A stretch of 64,000 nucleotides of DNA from Lunularia cruciata (taxonomy: Eukaryota; Streptophyta; Marchantiopsida; Lunulariales; Lunulariaceae), in NCBI GenBank assembly GCA_948567375.1, contig OX419757.1:67835836-67899835 (forward strand), given 5' to 3'. Below are positions 46,354 through 58,461 of the stretch, in pieces (position 1 is the first letter of the stretch; the number at the start of each line of letters is the position of its first letter). The position numbers and the translations under genes were made by a program. Under the pieces are notes generated by a model, which was not told the DNA's origin, searched no databases, and saw nothing but the letters and a program-made list of their open reading frames with translations.

Positions 46354-49300
46354 TAAAACTTTTGTAATGATAGAGTGTTGTTCAAGTATGTAATAACTTG
46401 GCAAGAACCGGTCTATCCCACAAGGATATGAGTTGGATATGACTAGAAATAAGATGAAAGTGTCACCATGATGACTATCTACTATTTGTATTTTACCTCT
46501 TGGGTAGAGTAAAGTCCCAAAATAGTGCAATGTCACCACCCCTATCTTATAACAAAAGATGAATCAAAATAAATCATTCAAATAAATCTAATCCAAATTG
46601 TTCTTGAATGTGATGGCTTATTTGTGACAAATGTCAATTCACCTTGAAATTTCCTCTTTTTCCTCTAGCATGGCTAGTAGATCAATCTTGTTGAGACATT
46701 TGTGTTCACTGATATCCTTGTTCATCATATGAAGTTCATGGTCATAAAAGTTCAACAATATAATAGAGTCCTATGAGCAAGGTCCTAGAATGCACATACA
46801 AAGAGTGAATAAGATCTTCCAAGGGTCCAATCACCTTGATGACTATAATTGTGAAGTAATGTTCTACCTTTCCTAGAAGGCACAACCTCATAAGAGTCAT
46901 GGATGGATCATGTTGCTTAATCCTTCAATCTTATGGTGCTTTACAATGCTCTTGACTTATAGTAGTCTATCTTTGGATTTTCCTTGACCTTCTCAAAGCT
47001 CCCAAAGATAATTACTCTAGTCCCATACAAATTATTCCACTCACTCAAGTACTTCTGCATCTACTTCAAGATTTCTCACTTCAGATCAATTAAGCATTCA
47101 ATCATTCATACAAGATGTAGACAAATATGTGTACATTGACTCAAATGTCTTGATTGTATAAACTTCATTTATTGCAAAAGAAGGATGCATAAAATAAACA
47201 CAATGAACACCAAACAAAAGCTTTTTATACATTTCCTACTTAGCCACCAAAGCAATCCAGTGGCTACAATGCCTTGGAGATCTTCTATGTACATTTATGC
47301 CTCACTAATCCTATCTTTATCATATCTGGATCTAATCTTAAGTAGGTGCAGCCTACATGGAATGGCCACCTTAGCCTCTTGACTTTAACACTATTTTATC
47401 TTGTAGGTGTCTACACAAGATCATGTCCTCAGTAAGTTCTATGAAGTATGTATGTGTACAAAGTGCCTTGATCCATCTTACCTTAAATACAAGATGCATT
47501 GTATTTTTTCTTTACTAAGTTGACAAATTTTCATATTGTACAAAGTTTGCTGATGACCATGTGTACAATATTGTTACTTGTTTGTTACAAGGTTGGATGG
47601 CACTTGTGACAACCTCTCTTCTCCTTTGCACAATCAGATGAGCTTTATGAGCTTCTTCCTATAATTGTCAACTTCCTTGAGAAGACTAGTATGAGTGTCT
47701 GGGAACTTGGAGTTGGTATGGCCCTAAATTTTGACTGATATTGCTTTTCCTTGTTTTTTTGTGTAGGTCTTCCTCTCCAATGCATAGATCTGAATCTTGA
47801 GGTCCTTCATCTTTGTTTATTGTTGGTGTTTATAGGCTATCTGCTCCATTTGTTCAAGTAGCTACATTGATGTATGTCATACTATCATGAGTAACCCCAT
47901 TTTCTTGTTCTTTGAGTTTTTTGGATGCTTTGGAGATCCATCATCATGAATCTTTACCTTTATCTTGTCTTCCTTCTCTCATTGACACTTTAGTCTCATA
48001 GTAAGCTCCTGCACACGAAGGTCCATAATCCTTTTTTAATTCTTGTTATGCACTTTGGCTGCCACCATCTTTGACCAGGCTTCTTCCAACTCCCTTCATA
48101 TTGATGCTACTTCTTTGTCTTGTACTTGTAGTTGATCCTTGTTTTGGGTTTATTATTTGAAAACCTTGTTGTTGAGGGTATTGACCTCTACTTTAAACAT
48201 CATAAGACTACCTCATTTGCTCATATCATGCAAATTCTTCCTTTTGAAAATTCTTCAACATCCTATCTTTCTCATGGAAGTTGTTTACTTCCTCCTTGAG
48301 GTTTTTTGAGCTTTGTTCAATTCACTACAAATGAGTGCCTTCTCCTTTGGAATTGTTTGAGCATGCTTGTACATGTGTCATATGAGCATTGTCAGGTTGT
48401 TGATGGTAGGGTGATGTTGAATTTAGGGTTTAGGGTAAACCCTAAACCCTAAATTCTTCTTAGCCTCCATTGTTGGTGTCACCATATTAGTGATGTATAC
48501 CCCATCAGCCATGAGAGTGAGTTATGGTTTCATTTCAGATGTCATAGGATGTCCTCTGCGGTGCTGGTAGTCTTTGTCTATCATTGTTGATGGGTAGGCT
48601 GATCTTGAGGATCTTTCCCCATCTCCTTGCATATTGTGGCCTTATCATCAGCCATGTCTACATTTTGTCCATCGTGTAGCCATCTTCTCATGGATTCCTC
48701 CTCCTTCATCTTGAGGACTTCTGCCTATGTGGATGGTTTAGTACTTGGATTGTCCTCTTTGGCAAGACATTCCTACTCATTTGTCCGTGCTTTGTCAACA
48801 TGCCCCATTTGAAATGATCAAGTCTTGTTGTCATTTGCACCTAGGATGAGGTTAACGATTGTGGTTTCCTTCTTTGGCCCTTTCTTTGACTCAAAAAGAA
48901 GAACTTCCTTGAGGATTGTGGTTGTATTTGTTGAAAATTTATTTAATTTGGAATAGAAATTTCATTGTCTTCTTCCATTGTTGTTTTCTCCTTGGCCAAA
49001 GATCTACCCATTTAATTCTTTTGTTTGTTGTCTGAAACAATTGCAGTTCTTTGTTTAGATCTCCTGATCTCCTATATTCACCTTGTCATCCATCCCTAGA
49101 ATGAAATATGATTGAATGAATTGTCACTACTCTAACTCATTTCCAATAATCTTCTTACAAAATGTGGGACTGCTTATTAGGTGCAAGGGACTCGGATCAT
49201 TATCACTACAGATTTCTTCAAGTAGGGGTGAGTGTGGTAGATTCCAATCTCACAACAAGAAGTCTAGTTTTCTACTATATCTCTATACTCCACTCTATAG

Positions 49301-49600
49301 TGTAGGTCCTACATATGGGTTTTATTGGTAATTTTGGGTGTTCCTTTTCATCTTCTCTCATCTCTCACTTCGCAATACATTGCTACACTTGTTTGCTAAG
49401 TCACTTGCTCAAAGATCTAACTTAAGTAAACATCCTTCCATTGACTTGCTAGTTATCAAGATCATGCTTTTGACACGGTGAACTTCTTCTCAAGCATAGA
49501 CAAGATGTTTGTGGTAAAAAATGATGAAATTGCAAAAAGTGAAATGTGCAAAACTTTTGCTCCATGAATTTATACTTTTCTCAAATCATTCTGTCATTTG
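46354..49600 (-). mobile_element. Decayed unclassified element, copy 1 (minus strand)
   Basis: The beginning (46420-46560) matches copy 2 at about 52780-52900 in the same orientation and the 20.7-kb end of copy 3 in opposite orientation. The minus strand then holds long broken stretches of coiled-coil character around 47640-48420 (for example RELEEAWSKMVAAKVHN and LLEQMEQIAYKHQQ). No polymerase motif was seen. The outer ends are approximate. A palindromic telomere-like insertion lies inside at 48419-48456. Many breaks; old. Confidence 0.5.
48419..48456. repeat. Head-to-head telomere-type repeat palindrome
   Basis: Arms of 18 bp, GAATTTAGGGTTTAGGGT (48419-48436) and its exact reverse complement (48439-48456), are separated by AA. 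Each arm contains two units of the plant telomere repeat (TTTAGGG), facing each other. No longer telomere array surrounds it. Confidence 0.9.
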
Positions 49601-52600
49601 GCAGTCACACCATTCAATTAAGAGTCATACTCTTGGCATGTAGGCATTTTTGTCATTCAAACGGTACACATTTCTGTTCTTTGGTGGTATGAACATGCCA
49701 ATTAAATGCACTTTAGTTGTTTTTAACACTTGGTGACACAAGTTTGTGACAATTATAATGTCTCTTTGTGAAGTCATTAGTCATTATGTCTTGCTTATAG
49801 ATCATGATGTTTGTATTGGCAATCTTTACAAATTCCACAAGCAACCATGTTTACAATGACAAAACTTATGACCCACATAACTCCAATGTTTTATAAGTAC
49901 AAGGGTCTTCATATTTATATAGTATCTTGACAGTCATATCACAAGAGTATTCTTGCCTTCATTTTGTCTCTTGGTTATGTTACAAACTTATATACAATTT
50001 ACAAACAATTCATTCATTTTTGTTAGCAAACTAGTACACTAAACTTCATTTTCCCTATGAAACTTAAATATAATTAAAATAATTCTCCTTAATAAAGAAA
50101 ATTTGGGTCACTATAAATCCTAGATGCAAAGATTGAGGCTTTGGTATATTGGTATTATTGTGGTGTACCCCTTAGCAAGTTAAATTTTACTAACTACATT
50201 GGAGAGACTTAGCATAATTTGTGGAGTGGTCACTCTTTCTCATGAGATGGTGGTTTATGAGTCATACCTTAATGCTTGGTGATGATTCCATATTTGCTCA
50301 TGCATTTTAGGTAATAGTAGGTAAATATTACAAAATTGAAAAATTCATCTTTCTATTACTTACCAAACTTCCTTACCTTAAAATTAATATATGAGTATAT
50401 AACTTCTATTACACAAAACTTCCTTATATTACAGTTAAATATATGAGGATAAAACTTCCATCATGAGAGGGAAAAAAAGAGGACTATGAAAGAACTATAA
50501 GCTATAATGTATATCAACCAACAAGCTTTGAAGAAAATTGTGAAAAATTGTTTTTACCAAATAAGGTGACATTATACTATGGACAACAAAGGAAATATTA
50601 GAGCAAAACAAGAGTATAATTATACTTACAATAATTTACAATAATTTAACTTACAATAAGATGTTGAAAACTTTTTATTAAAGGTGATATTATTCTATGG
50701 ACAAAGAATGCAATATTAGAGCAAGAGAAGAGTACAATAGAGTAACTTAAACTAAGAGGTTGAAATAAATCTTTGGAAGAGTGGCCAAGAGTTCAAGAGT
50801 GTTATAGTATACAAAGATTCCAGCAATTTAGTACAATGATTGCAAAATTATATTTCACACCATTTATACCTTTAAATTCCTTGTACTACAACTATGGAAT
50901 ATGATATAACGAAACACAAGAGAATAGGGAGAGGCTCAATAAGACAAACATTTAAAGAAATTGTTGACCTAGTCCTTCCTCCATTAATTTCTCAACTCCA
51001 ATTTTATTTCCAATATAGTGTAAGAAAAATAGATATAAAATTATGTTCATGTTACTTCTTTGATTGCACAAGAGAATGTCCTTACAAAGAGTTGTAAACT
51101 TATTGTCATGTTATCTTCCCAAAATATTTCTTTATCAAAATTTTCACAAGATTTTGCAAGAGTTTGACAACTTGAATTCCATTATCAAATTGAATTGCAA
51201 GGTGTGGTCTTTGTAATCCTTTAAAAGATAGGTTAGATGGAGAGATATGGAACTTAGAACATGAAAATATTGAGAGTGAATAAAGAGGAAAATTTTCTTC
51301 TTCAACTAAATTAATGTAAAAAATTCTATAATAAAGTTATATTTTTTAATTAAATTTCAAAGAGGTATCTCCTGATGATTTGTTATAAGATGGATCATAA
51401 CAAGACAAAATTTCCATATTGAAGGAATAACCAAATAGACTCTTTCAGGATCCTAGATACTATTGAAGTCTCCTTGATAGTAATCTTCATACATCAATAT
51501 CAACCAACTATGATGTACTATTCTGCAATAAAGGATCTTACAACAAAGATCTTTATTTCACCATTGTCCTATTCAATACTGCACTTCATGATCTTGAAAT
51601 CTACAATAAAGACCACATGGCAACTTATATTTTGAAAACAATGATGATTAAAATGTATTGTTTCAAGAATACTCAAAATTATATGAGATGAGCTACTTGA
51701 AATCAATAGTTTTAACTATCAAAATGTTGGTTCATTTGAATGGAAACCAAGAAGACAATAAATTTTTTCCTAGTGATTGCACATTCATAGACCTCAAAAT
51801 AACTTGCATTAAATTCAAACCATTCACAAAATTAAGTTTTTCAATTTGATAATTATATATTATAAAAATAAATATTTTAATATTTTTCAAATTTTGTTAC
51901 AAAGGTCTATCTGAGTATATTAAAGCAATATTCTTTGTAGTTGATCATATTGATAAAGATATAAATATATTTTGATATGTTGCAAATTACATATTTATTC
52001 TACGAACAAGAGTTCTTGAAATCTTGGCTACTCAGTCTAGATTGAAGCTTGAAGATTAGAGTTTCAAGACTCACAATTGGATCTCATTGTTAAATGATAT
52101 ATGAAATATAAGGAGTTTCATATTTTTGGATAAGACTATTAAAGTATAAGATGTTTTTTAATCTAATTTTAGTCTTGTTGGAAAGCCTTGTTTAAGATGG
52201 TTCTAATAAGACCAATAAAGTCTAAATTGCTTTTGTGACAAAGGAGCTACAGTAGTTTACATAGTTGGCTAAAAGTGAGACTATCCAAGTTGTGAAAGTA
52301 TGGAAACACAAGCATGAAGCTCACTTCTTAGACTATGTCTAGGTTAAGTTTGATCTTGATATTAGTGAATAATCCTTATTAGAATACTCTTGTCTAACAA
52401 GAACAATACTAATTTAAGTACACAAAATATAGAGAGATTCTTGAATTGGGGAAATTTTTTAGTTTTGGTGTTTTAAAATTGACATTTGAGTTTATATACT
52501 TAGAAAATGAGACAAAATTACATTTGGTTCCATCATAAAATCATTTGGAGTCTAGATTTAGAGATCCAAGTATCATTAAAAGCCCTTTCACAAGAGCTTT

Positions 52601-52720
52601 ACAACAAGAACAAGTTTAAAAAATTTTACAAACAAAATGCTTTGAAACTTAGATTTTATTGTTTCAATTGGAGTATAATATTAGAAGACTAAGAAGGAGG
52701 AGAAATCTTGGGTGGTTGTG
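49601..52720. other. AT-rich repeat-like stretch
   Basis: No gene was recognised. The block AAGGTGACATTATACTATGGAC near 50563 recurs at 50681, a 118-bp tandem duplication spanning about 50563-50790. Short frames near 50894, 51658 and 52507 are rich in Lys, Ile and Phe, as expected by chance in AT-rich DNA. Confidence 0.4.
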
Positions 52721-55700
52721 GTGACTCAAAGCAAACCAAATTTTAGTAAAATCAGTAAAAATAGGTCATTCCTTTGAGGATATAGATTGGAAATGACTAA
52801 AAGTGAAAGGAAAGTGTCATTGGTTATAGTTATTTTATTATTTTCTATTTAACCTCTTGGAAAATAATCACTTCCAAGTGATGGTAGTGTCACCCACTAC
52901 AGTGCAGTATAGACAAGAGAAAATTAACAATCACATTCACTACACATATAATTTGAGTTACTCTTGAAGGTGATGATTCACTTCACCCAAAAGACTACAA
53001 CTACAAAGGAATGCACTACCATGTCCAAAAGGCATGACCTTGAAAGAGTCTTCCTATCAGCCAAATGCTCTTGCCTTTTGATTCTATGGTAGTGGTAATG
53101 CTCCAAACCAAATAGATTCTTCTTTGCATTAGTTTGCTTCTTTGGAACCCTCAAGAATCAAACATCATGATCAAATGAAATCCACCATTTTGTACATGAG
53201 CACTTGTGTTCCTACTGCAAAACTCCTCTCTTCTACTCTATGCGTACATAGGCTTCATTCCATTATTCAAGATAAAGTATTAACAAATGGCAAAGAACTT
53301 CTCTTTGGTTACACAACGTTGCATGGAGAAGTGAACTTGTGGATTATCAAGTCAAAGCCCTATATAAAATTTCTATTTTGCATTTTCTTTTGCCTAATCT
53401 TACATCACATACTTAAGATTCTAACCTTATTTATCTTAATCTTCTTTAAATTAATTAAGCTTCTTACACATGTTAGGGTAGTTGTCAGATCTTCCCTTAA
53501 GTTAATTTGAATTACACTACTTTAAAGTGGTACTCAGCCAAAGGATTCTCTATGTGGCCAAATTTCTTTCTCCAAGAAACTATGTACAAGACCAAAGGCA
53601 TTATTTCCTAAAGTTAAGGTGCAAGACCAATGTCCTACCTAAAAATTATAAAAAAGGCTAAAGAAGCTCAATCTATTGTTGAACTATGGTTGTTAAGGGA
53701 CTTCTTTGAAAGGGAGTGTGTTTGGCTAGGGGCCCTAACTATGAGCTACTAACTTTGCCTCTAAGTATGTGGAACCATTCCTTGGTCTACTCTAAGTTTT
53801 TTGGTTGTGCATAATAAGTAAGAGTCATAGACTTCTATGAACTTCCTATCCAAATGATCCTTTAGTCAAACTACCACCTTGTAATGCAATCCTCATCATA
53901 TGTCTTCCCTTCTAAGGATTGAACCTATAGCTTCAACTCATGTATCTTTGCCTTCAAGGCCTTCTCTTTGGCTTCTTCTTTTATCATGGCTACAAATTGA
54001 TCACACACCTTTTCCAATTGTTAGATGACCTTCTCCTTCTCTTGCTTTGGATGTTGGTTAAGATGCCTACCTCCTTCTTTACTTCTTCTAACATTCAAGG
54101 GCAATCCAATTCTCTATTAACCTTCTTCTTTCTGCAGACTTCCTCCATCTGCTCCAACTTCCATTTGGTATTTGGCCATCTATACAGTGGCAATGCTCAT
54201 CTTGGCATTCTTCAATTTGGAGCAAATGCTAATTACTCTTTGTACATTGCTTGTAGCTAGCCTTTGAACTTCAATCAACTTCTTCTCCATTTATAGGTAT
54301 CCCAACTCTAATGGAATTAGCCCCAAATCTTTCTTCTACTCTTGTTGACTCATAGCAAAGGAGGCATTTCATCTTTGTTCCTCATAAAGGTCTTGGTTGA
54401 ATACATTTACCTTCTTAGCTTATTCTTTGTAAAGGTTGCAAAACTTGGATAGTTCTTCCTTTTTCTTTGCTTTGGCGGCCTTCTTTGTGTACAACTCATT
54501 GTGCATTTGTCTTGCCAATGTTGTATACTTTGTTATGTTTGAGCATTGCTCTTGGTGCTAAGAAAGAAGTAGGTCCATAAATTGTAACATTGCTCTCACC
54601 AAATGGATGACAAGGTGATCTCCTTCTTCTTTGTGCACCAAAGTCCCTTGAGGTGCTTTTGCTCCTTATTCTTCAATTATTTTAAACATAGGAGTGCATT
54701 TGGCTTTGAGCCGATCAAGAACTTTGGTCTTGATATTCACCGATTCTCTTGTGGGTTCTCCGATCTGCAATTTTATCTCTATATGGGCATCTTTTCCTTT
54801 TGGTCTTGGTTTAGGGGTATTGGGTTTTGGTTCTAGACTAGGAGGTGTTATAAGACAATCTAAATTTCTATTTTTTTATAATAAAAAAAATCTTTGGAGC
54901 AATTTACCTATTCTTTGCTTGGCTTCAGATTTAAGGCTGATGTGCATCCTGATATAAGTCTTGCATCCCCTCCTTTGTATGAGTTTGCTCTTGATTCTTG
55001 GAGTGTGAACAATCACTCTCCTCCTTCTTCCTCTTCATACACTTGTTCTTCTTCCTTGTCTCAAACTTCTTCTTCTAAGGAGACATCAATTACTTGGGTT
55101 GTCTTTTGAGCTTGCTTGGATGGATGTGGTCTTGGTTAGAGGAGCTCTCTTCTTCTTGGTCTTCAATGGAAGACCTTCTTTTTCTTCTACCGGCACAAAC
55201 CTCCTTGAATTTTCAAATTCCACATCCACATTTTGATACTTCTTGATCATGGTCCTTCCCTTGATTTGGGTATTGAAGTACTTATTTGCTTGGAAGTGGC
55301 TCAAGAACTGCTTCTCCTTCTCCTTTGTTAGAAAGTTTGAACCTGAGTAGAAATGGATTGCAAAAAGTGCTAGGTAATTCACTCCACCATCTTCTTTGAA
55401 TTTTTGGTGAAAGGTTCTTACTTGCAAATAAAAAATGTTTGCTTAATTCATTGGTTCCTCCTCTTACATGTAGTGGAAGAAGACCGCTTGGTTGTTAGTT
55501 AGGTAAGTTGTTTATTTGTGCTTGAACACCTTAATAAATGTCTCTATATTCACCCTTTGGGCTAGATCCTTATAACTCCCTACCAAAGAAGGTCTTGCAT
55601 CAAAGCCTAAGGAGAAGACAAATCCTCTAACCTAAACTCTAGCCATTGTTTTTATTTTTTTTCTCCTTAAAGATTTGTGTACTTCTAGTCAATAGTCATT

Positions 55701-56500
55701 GCTTGAGGTTCAATTGCATATGCACCAAGTGTTGTCCTCCAATTCTCTTTGGTCCAATTGTGGATCATGCAAAAGTCACTCAACTCCCAATTCTAGAGCA
55801 AGAAACTAAAACCCAGGCTTGCTCTTGATTACCTCACTTCTATAGTACATTGCACACTTATTGACAACAAGATTTTTGAGTATAGCTTTAGGGATCTTCC
55901 TTATGGGTTTTTGGATGAATACCATCTTCACTCTAAAGATAGTATTAGAAATTAAGGCAAAAGTAAGTAGGTTGGGAAATAGGAGCTTCTAAAAAGGCTG
56001 GAAGACTTAGATAATTTCTGATTGAGCTCAAAGGTAATTGCAAATTCTACTCTAAAAAAACTAGAATTGGATAATACAAAGTCCTTGGACATTATTAAAT
56101 CATTTAGGGAGTGAATAGTGGTTGGGCACTCCTTGTCATGCACTTTCAATGAGGTAACTCTCCACACATGCAAATTACTCCCCTGAAAAAGTTTCTGCCA
56201 CACATGCAAGGTCTCCGCCAAATAGCACACATCTTTCTTGAATGCAAACCATCCCTTCTTGAATACAACAGTTTTTGGTGGAAGTTCTTTAACCATGAGG
56301 TGGTATATTCAAATATGTGTACAGTCCTTGGATGCAGCTATGTCCCTACCAAAGTTCTTCTTGTGTAATCAGCTTTGTGCACAAAGTTACTTGCTTCCCA
56401 CCAATCATAGGAGTTATTTCTAATTAGGCATTCTTTCTTCAGAGTGCTTTTAGCTTTAGACTTCTTCCACTTGCACTTTTGCCTAAGCAGTAATAACATT
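52721..56500 (-). mobile_element. Decayed unclassified element, copy 2 (minus strand)
   Basis: The start matches copy 1 (GGATATAGATTGGAAATGACTA against GGATATGAGTTGGATATGACTA, then the AAAGTGTCA and TTAACCTCTTGG or TTACCTCTTGG blocks). The minus strand carries a coiled-coil stretch near 54000-54300 and two longer open stretches: 55086-55427 (basic end, KTKKKRAPLTKT) and 55952-56296 (WFAFKKDVCYLAETLHVWQK). Neither belongs to a family I recognise. No reverse transcriptase or integrase was seen. It is probably a non-autonomous LTR-type element, old and broken. The outer ends are approximate. Confidence 0.5.
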
Positions 56501-56831
56501 GAAGTGTATTTCAACTAAGAAACATTTGCTTCTAAACATTGAATTAGATTTTCCTATCTTTACAAATAAGAGTGAAGTTAATTAAAAGAGTGAATTTGTG
56601 AAAAATGTGTGCACCACAATAATTTATATCTACATATAGACGGGACAATATCTAAGACTAGCTTTGAGTCTAGACTCAATTGTGGCAAATCTGAATTTGA
56701 TTCAGGGGCATTAAATGGAGTCTAAGGTTAAGATAATAGTTATCTATTACTCTATGATATAACAAAGATCCAAGATGTTATCTTGATGTTGCCTTTAGAC
56801 CCAGTATTGAGTTGTGACTCCATTGGATTCA
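56501..56831. other. Sequence flanking the gypsy insertion
   Basis: No gene was recognised. It ends at the target-site duplication CTTGT (56832-56836) of the element that follows. Confidence 0.4.
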
Positions 56832-56836
56832 CTTGT
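56832..56836. repeat. Target-site duplication, left (CTTGT)
   Basis: CTTGT directly precedes the 5' LTR and recurs directly after the 3' LTR at 62596-62600. A 5-bp duplication is typical of LTR-retrotransposon integration. Confidence 0.9.
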
Positions 56837-57259
56837 TGTAACAATATGGAATTTAGTGACGAAGTTAGTTGGGCTTACAAAGTAGAGAATAAGACAAAAT
56901 AGCCTAGAATATTCTAGAAGCATCTAAAAAGCTTCTTAGGAAGCTTCCTAACTAGTTAACTTGTGCCCTAAGCAAGTAGCTTCTAGGAGGAAGCTTCTAG
57001 AAGCTTCTAACTAACTTAGCTTGCACGCCAAGTAGGCAGCTTATAGAAGGAAGCTTCTTGAGAAGCTTCCTGGTTAACTTGGCTTGCATTCCAAGAAAGC
57101 GGCTCAAGGAAGCTTCTTGAGAAGCTTGAAGGGTCTTGTATGCTACCTATAAATACCAAAGCCAAAGCTCATGCTAGGCATTTATAGTTTTCCCTCATTC
57201 AAGTGTCCCAATGTGAGTTTCCATTCCCCTATTTCTCTCCTCGGTTTCGGTCTTTTACA
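56837..57259 (+). repeat. 5' LTR (423 bp) of the gypsy element
   Basis: TGTAACAATATGG...GGTCTTTTACA. It contains several AAGCTTCT-type palindromic units and a TATA box (TATAAATA, 57148-57155) about 110 bases before the LTR end. It has one copy fewer of an internal 59-bp unit than the 3' LTR. Confidence 0.95.
57148..57155 (+). promoter_or_regulatory. TATA box of the LTR promoter
   Basis: TATAAATA in the context CTACCTATAAATACC, conserved in the 3' LTR (62484-62491) and in the solo LTR at 30.3 kb (there as TATTTATAG on the opposite strand). It is the likely start signal for the element's RNA. Confidence 0.7.
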
Positions 57260-57289
57260 TTGGTATCAGAGCAAGAATAGGATGGATGG

Positions 57290-58400
57290 AATTTATGGAC
57301 CACCAAATCCACTTCCGCCAAACCATTGGGACTTTCATGTCCAGATATTACTAAAGCATTGTTTCACACAATTCATCACCTCGCGCTTTGGGCAAGATTT
57401 TCTACATATGATCACCATGTCAGAGGAACCCTTGATACTTCCAGTTGTAACTTATGGAGAATGGTGGACGTGTTGTATCTATGTGTTAATCAATTTGATA
57501 AATTGAGGGTAGTGGAATAGAGTAGTAGCAATGGCGGCAATACCGGATGTTATCCTTACAATGCAACAACAAATCGAGCATCTTACTCGATTGTTGGATG
57601 ACCGAGACCAGCAACAACGAGAACAAATAGACAGAGCGCCAGTTCGAGATGGAGAAGATTGCATTTGATTTCCAAAACCCAAGGTGTTTGAAGCAAGAAT
57701 CTTCCAAGCATAGAGGAGAATTTTGTGTTTGACTGTGAATGTTACTTTGAAGCCACCAATCTTCAAGACAAGCGGAAACAAATTCTCTTGGCTTCTAGCC
57801 AATTGGATGGTGTGGCAAAACTTTGGTGGTGATTCCAAGTAGAAAGAGCTAAATGACAAATTGTTACACCGATTTTGATATGTGCAAAATTCAAAGATGC
57901 AATACTTGGTCAATTTCAAACTATAAATGCCACCCGATCCACACGAGATAAATTGGCAGAGTTGAGGCAGATTGGCTCAGTGAGAAGCTATATCACACAA
58001 TTTCAGATCATCATCATGCAAATTCCAGATATCCAAGAAGGTGAAGTTTTGGATCGATTTGTGCGAGGATTGAAGTCACGAACCAAATTGGAGGTGACCA
58101 TGTGGGAGCCACAAAACGTAGAAGAAGCCATGCAATTGGCTGAGCATTTTGATTCCTTGGTTGCAACAATTTGGTCTTGACCTTGACCTACACAAAGCCT
58201 ACCAGTACACTACGCACGAGTGGAAGAACCGGTACCAATGGAGATTGATGTTATCCAACAAAGACCACTTGGCATAGTAGATTGAAAAAGATTACTACAA
58301 AATGGAGGTTGCTTTTATTGTTGCCAAGTTGGATATTGCATTGCTGAAGGTCCACTTAGGAATGGGCGACCTCGACGAGTTGCCCAGATGGAGTTTGTGG
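57290..58400 (+). pseudogene. gag remnant of the gypsy element
   Basis: It encodes the gag part, including a retrotransposon-gag-like segment at 57875-58180 (for example QFQTINATRSTRDKLAELRQ and YITQFQIIIMQIPD) followed by a cysteine-rich, zinc-knuckle-like stretch near 58310. Broken. Confidence 0.75.
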
Positions 58401-58461
58401 AACAAAATGATCAGGGAAACAAAGAATCCCATTAGGAGATTTTGAGCCGCCTATTGGGAGC

